A stretch of 64,000 bases of DNA, from NCBI GenBank assembly GCA_020205615.1, contig CM035173.1, forward strand, positions 48,660,617 through 48,724,616, in the 5' to 3' direction. How positions within the stretch are numbered: the first letter of the stretch is position 1; each line of letters starts with the position of its first letter. Positions 60,641-64,000 of the stretch are shown piece after piece. The stretch comes from Panax quinquefolius (lineage: Eukaryota > Streptophyta > Magnoliopsida > Apiales > Araliaceae). The position numbers and the translations under genes are program-made. The notes below the pieces were generated by a model that was given only the letters and a program-made list of their open reading frames with translations, ran no database searches and was not told the origin of the DNA.

Positions 60641-61983
60641 ACGAGTATTGAAAGAAAATAACTCTCTTCATGAATATGAAAGAATAATACCCCTTACCTT
60701 AGAAGAAAACTGAATACTAGAATAGTGAGGTAGCAGACTTCTCTTCTTCTTTCTCTCTATAATTTCTCTCTATAATAATTGCTCTATAGCTTTAGTGAAT
60801 TGGTGAGAAATGAAGGAAGAATGAGCTTCTATTTATAGGAAAATATAGTTTCGATAATTGCACGTTTTGGGGCTCGAAATATTACAATATAATACCTTAC
60901 TCTTTTTCATCCTTTTTAATTTAGTCCTACAAGTATTATCAAACTTGCACCACCTCCCCTAATAGTAAATCATGTGAATCAATAGTAAATCATGTGAATT
61001 AATAGTTCTAGACATGTGAAAATACTAATTACAGTATAGTACCTCCATCTATTCTTCCATTTTTAACTTAGTCATGCAAGCATTATCAATCTTGCACCAA
61101 CTTTCGTAATAGTAAATGAATGTGAATCAATAGTACACATATGTGAATAAATAGTTATAATCATGTGAATCAATAGCAATTAATTGCTCATTTATCCGGT
61201 TAATTACCCGATTGGTCAATATAACCTCTAGACATCAATTATTATCGAAATAAATGTCGATTTCCACTAACACTAATAATTCCCACACAATGGAACTACC
61301 AATTCCATCTTTAATCAACATGAACTTATTCATTATTAATATTATAATTCACAATATTTAACAACCAGGTCGTTCCCAAGAAAGAGGGGGCTTTTCGATA
61401 AGGATTTCTCCTTATTGGCGCACAATTAGATTGTCAATATTGTAAATAATAATATGAATAATTTTGTCGTCTCAATTAATGATTTAATAATATAACATAT
61501 TATACATATGATACTGTGACAATAATTGAATCAATAATATGGGAGTTACGATGCAGCAATTACTGTAGTAATAAATGAGTATAACTTAGTGAATTCTTAC
61601 GTAAGCATCAATAATCAATCTGGTAATGCTACTATGCAACCACGCGTATTTACGTACTTTTACTATCGAGTAGAATTCAGCGGTTTTACTTGATAACACT
61701 TTCGTAGTTATTTTTATAAAATGATAATTACGCCGTTTTTCTAAATATACGATAATACTTCCGTTTATGGGGTCCACTAATGATTGTCTTAGTAAATCAC
61801 GGATATTCCCAAACAAAAGAATATTCCCAGACCAAGCGAATAATTTATAACAACTTGCATACTTTGCAAAATTTATAAATACTACCCACAACAATAACAT
61901 TATATCAAATCCACACCATAATATTAAAACAATATTTCAAGAAATTTAAATCTTTATTCATAAAATTTGGGGTCTCACATAGA

Positions 61984-62900
61984 TAATCATATTGTTAATC
62001 AAAATAATTTTCTAAGTCAATAATAATTTTCAAATAATTATTATCATTTAAAATGATTTTCTAATCATTAATATCGTATTTATCTAATTTAAATACCTCA
62101 ATATTCTAATATCATTAATATTTATTTAATATTAAATACTAATGAAATACATGTCATAATATTATATCATATTTATATTATTTCAAAGTATTTTTAATAC
62201 TTTATTATTTCCTTTAAATGTTTTTAAAGTAATTAAAAACATTATTCAATAACTATTATTAATATAAATACCACATTATTCTCCTTATCATTAATATTTA
62301 TTTAATATCAAATATTAATGAAAATCATAACATAATATTATAATATATTTATATTATATCAAAGTATTTTAATACCTTAAAATCATATTTATAAACACTT
62401 AAATCCATTATCCGATAATTACTTTTAATATTAAAATATTAATATTTTCATGATCAAATATCAAAAGTAATACTTTATAACTTAAAATATTTTTATAACA
62501 CTTAAATCATTTTATATGATTTTTAAAGCATTAATTCTAATTTTACATAATTTATTTAATATATTTATTAAATAAATTAATTATCATTAATATAAATTTA
62601 TTAATGAAATTCATCACCAAATATCAAAAGTTATTAAAATAACTTAAAATATTTTCTAACACCATAAAATAATTTTTCATAATTTTTTAAGTATTAAAAT
62701 CATTTTAACTAATTTATTTAATATTATAATTAAACAAATTAAATATAATTTATATTCAAAAAATATTAAATATTTATGAAATATACTCAAAATAATTAAA
62801 AACTAATTTTCAAACTTTAAAATAATTTTTCATAATTTATTATATAATTTTAATAATAAAAACTATTATTTTCTATTTATTTAATAAATTAATCCATTTT
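61984..62900. other. AT-rich, low-complexity part of E7
   Basis: About 900 bp rich in TTTAATA, AATATTT and TTAAATA words with many short imperfect repeats of an ATTAATATTTATTTAATAT type (for example 62118, 62290). No coding content. Confidence 0.6.
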
Positions 62901-62912
62901 TTTAATTAAATT

Positions 62913-62936
62913 GTCGCTAAAGGGCCCTATAGCGAC
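62913..62936. repeat. 24-bp near-perfect palindrome
   Basis: Arms GTCGCTA (62913-62919) and TAGCGAC (62930-62936) round a central AGGGCCCT; 11 of 12 base pairs match. A further GTCGCAATAGG follows at about 62944. Confidence 0.85.
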
Positions 62937-62949
62937 AGAACCGTCGCAA

Positions 62950-63860
62950 TAGGTTTTCTTGAGTGTTCTTGAGCATTTTCCAGAATTCTTGTCACTGACT
63001 AAGGTAGCTAGTTTGACCTCAATTTAATCTATGTTCCACTTGATTCCTAGGCTTGAATTTGCTTTAATGTTGTAGTATACATGTAATATTATAACATTCA
63101 ATTGATTACATGACCAAACTATAACTAAACTGAGAGATTAAAGCTCTTAAAATACTTGTCAGAAGCTGTTCTTCATTTCTGGGTTTTCCAGTAATGAAGA
63201 ACAGTCCGAGTTGTCTACTTATGATCTTAATAACTTGCATCCTGAGCCTGCTTTGTACGATATAAAGGTTCAATCATGAAGTAGAGATGTCAAGGTACAT
63301 GTATGCAACGTTAAACCAGTTTATCATCAACACATTAAAGAGATCTAGGGAAGTCAAACTCTGACAGAAAACATGTTTTTGAACAAATCTGGGTATTCCA
63401 GATTGTTCATCCGGCTGGTGGTCAACGATGGTTTGACCTTGCATAACTTCGATCCTGCTATGAATCTAAGTATTTTAAAAGCATGAATCGATAGTTCTAT
63501 TATAACAACATGGCCTAAACATCAAAGATAAGTAAGATCAGAGGCCTCAAATATCTTGTCAGATCATTTCTGGAAAATCTGGGTTTTCCAGATTCTAAGT
63601 TTCGTGCTCGGTCAACGGACTTTGACCGATCATATTTTGCAATCTAAACATGATCTGAGGTTGATTCAAGTCTCAGATCAAAGCCCTAAAATCAAAGAAC
63701 AAATCTATAACATAACATACACAATACATCAAACATCAAACACACACAGATCTAAGGCTTCTGACATATGACTGTCAGGCCATTTTTCAAACTTTTCCCA
63801 GATTTCTAAAAACTCCATTTTTGAGCATCTAAGTGATATGGATGTAAGTTTTAGCAACCC
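62950..63860. repeat. about 200-bp diverged tandem units with hairpins in E7
   Basis: Five units, near 62950, 63150, 63350, 63550 and 63765. Shared blocks: TTGTCAGA or CTGACAGA, a TCTGGGTTTTCCAGA hairpin core, and GGTCAAC...TTGACC. Hairpins at 63168-63202, 63381-63408 and 63576-63594 share the core but not the outer arms. The ORF at 63556-63771 runs through a unit and matches nothing known to me. Confidence 0.7.
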
Positions 63861-64000
63861 AAATCATCAAATGACACCCTATAACATAACTTTAAACAAC
63901 AAATTACAAAATTAAACATCAAATCATATGATTTAGAAATTTTAGGGCTTTATACCTTTAAAACTTTGATCTTTGATCCTTGATCCTTGAATCTGTTCTT

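Larger units (their letters stand above)
58841..61979 (-). mobile_element. E5, solo LTR inside E7
   Basis: 3139-bp unit; plus reading TGTGACGCCCCC...GGGGTCTCACA, the E2/E3/E4 family ends inverted. Flanks share TAGA (58837-58840 and 61980-61983), a 4-bp rather than a clean 5-bp duplication. TATA box opposite 60830-60837, GAGA-rich leader opposite 60750-60780, conserved U3 block at 61360-61440. It resembles E3 most closely. The ORFs at 59048, 59696-60232 and 61586-61900 are LTR frames. Confidence 0.8.
57901..64000 (-). mobile_element. E7, gypsy LTR-like element (right end outside window)
   Basis: Starts TGTAACAACCCCAAATCC, very like the left end of E6, directly after the DUF7745-like gene sequence. 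If it is an LTR with a 5-bp TSD, the left copy would be GTAAC (57896-57900); no right end is visible before 64000. E5 splits it. Minus orientation is inferred from similarity to E6. No gag or pol motifs were seen in 57901-58840 or 61980-64000. Confidence 0.55.

Noticed and set aside
58841..61979. E5 as a full-length element with its own internal region
   Set aside because: No second LTR copy, PBS or polypurine tract was found inside; it aligns end to end with solo LTR E3.
1..64000. Endogenous pararetrovirus or viral insertion
   Set aside because: All recognisable protein motifs fit gypsy gag/protease, copia gag/pol, or the DUF7745-like gene; no movement or coat protein motifs were seen.

Overview
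The window is plant nuclear DNA, very AT-rich, and almost all of it is nested LTR retrotransposons in decay. A eudicot is likely but unproven. Evidence for a plant: primer-binding sites matching tRNA-Asp and initiator tRNA-Met, plant-type Ty3/gypsy and Ty1/copia gag and pol remnants, (TA)n tracts, and fragments of what looks like a plant-specific DUF7745 / mobile-domain-like gene. No intact long ORF, rRNA, tRNA or CRISPR array was seen. Element labels (E1-E7, C1-C3) are mine.

Layout. 1-16598: E1, a minus-strand non-autonomous gag-only gypsy element (TR-GAG-like) in a head-to-tail tandem: gag copy (1-1586), LTR (1587-3404), internal region with gag (3405-6379), LTR (6380-16598). The last LTR is split by E2 (6670-15138, plus strand, TSD TTATC), a gypsy element with two 2.4-kb LTRs and a decayed gag-protease. 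16599-16932 and 56315-57900: two minus-strand pieces of a DUF7745-like gene, separated by a composite of about 39 kb. That composite is copia element C1 (16933-56314, minus). It carries a second copia element C2 (18660-27959, minus), an internal 2.3-kb tandem duplication (28587-33200), solo LTR E3 (33515-37701, plus, TSD ATTAC) and LTR-like element E6 (39902-55831, minus, TSD AGTCT). E6 contains copia element C3 (39975-53039, plus, TSD TCTAT), whose 5' LTR contains solo LTR E4 (40519-44436, minus, TSD CTTAG). 57901-64000: E7, a gypsy LTR-like element running off the window, with solo LTR E5 inserted (58841-61979, minus).

The three copia copies belong to one family. They share the loss of the reverse transcriptase core and of part of integrase, so they were probably mobilised in trans. 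Their leader between PBS and gag is unusual: a long string of short hairpins, (TA)n tracts, and three copies of a small TTGTG/CACAA stem-loop just before gag. E7 carries diverged tandem units of about 200 bp, each built round a CTGG/CCAG hairpin whose outer arms differ in sequence but stay complementary.

A technical signal also runs through parts of the window. Between related copies, CAG/CTG positions often appear as CG, CCG or CTCG, even inside PBS sequences. This looks like long-read base-calling error at CHG-methylated sites, so some of the frameshifts may not be real.
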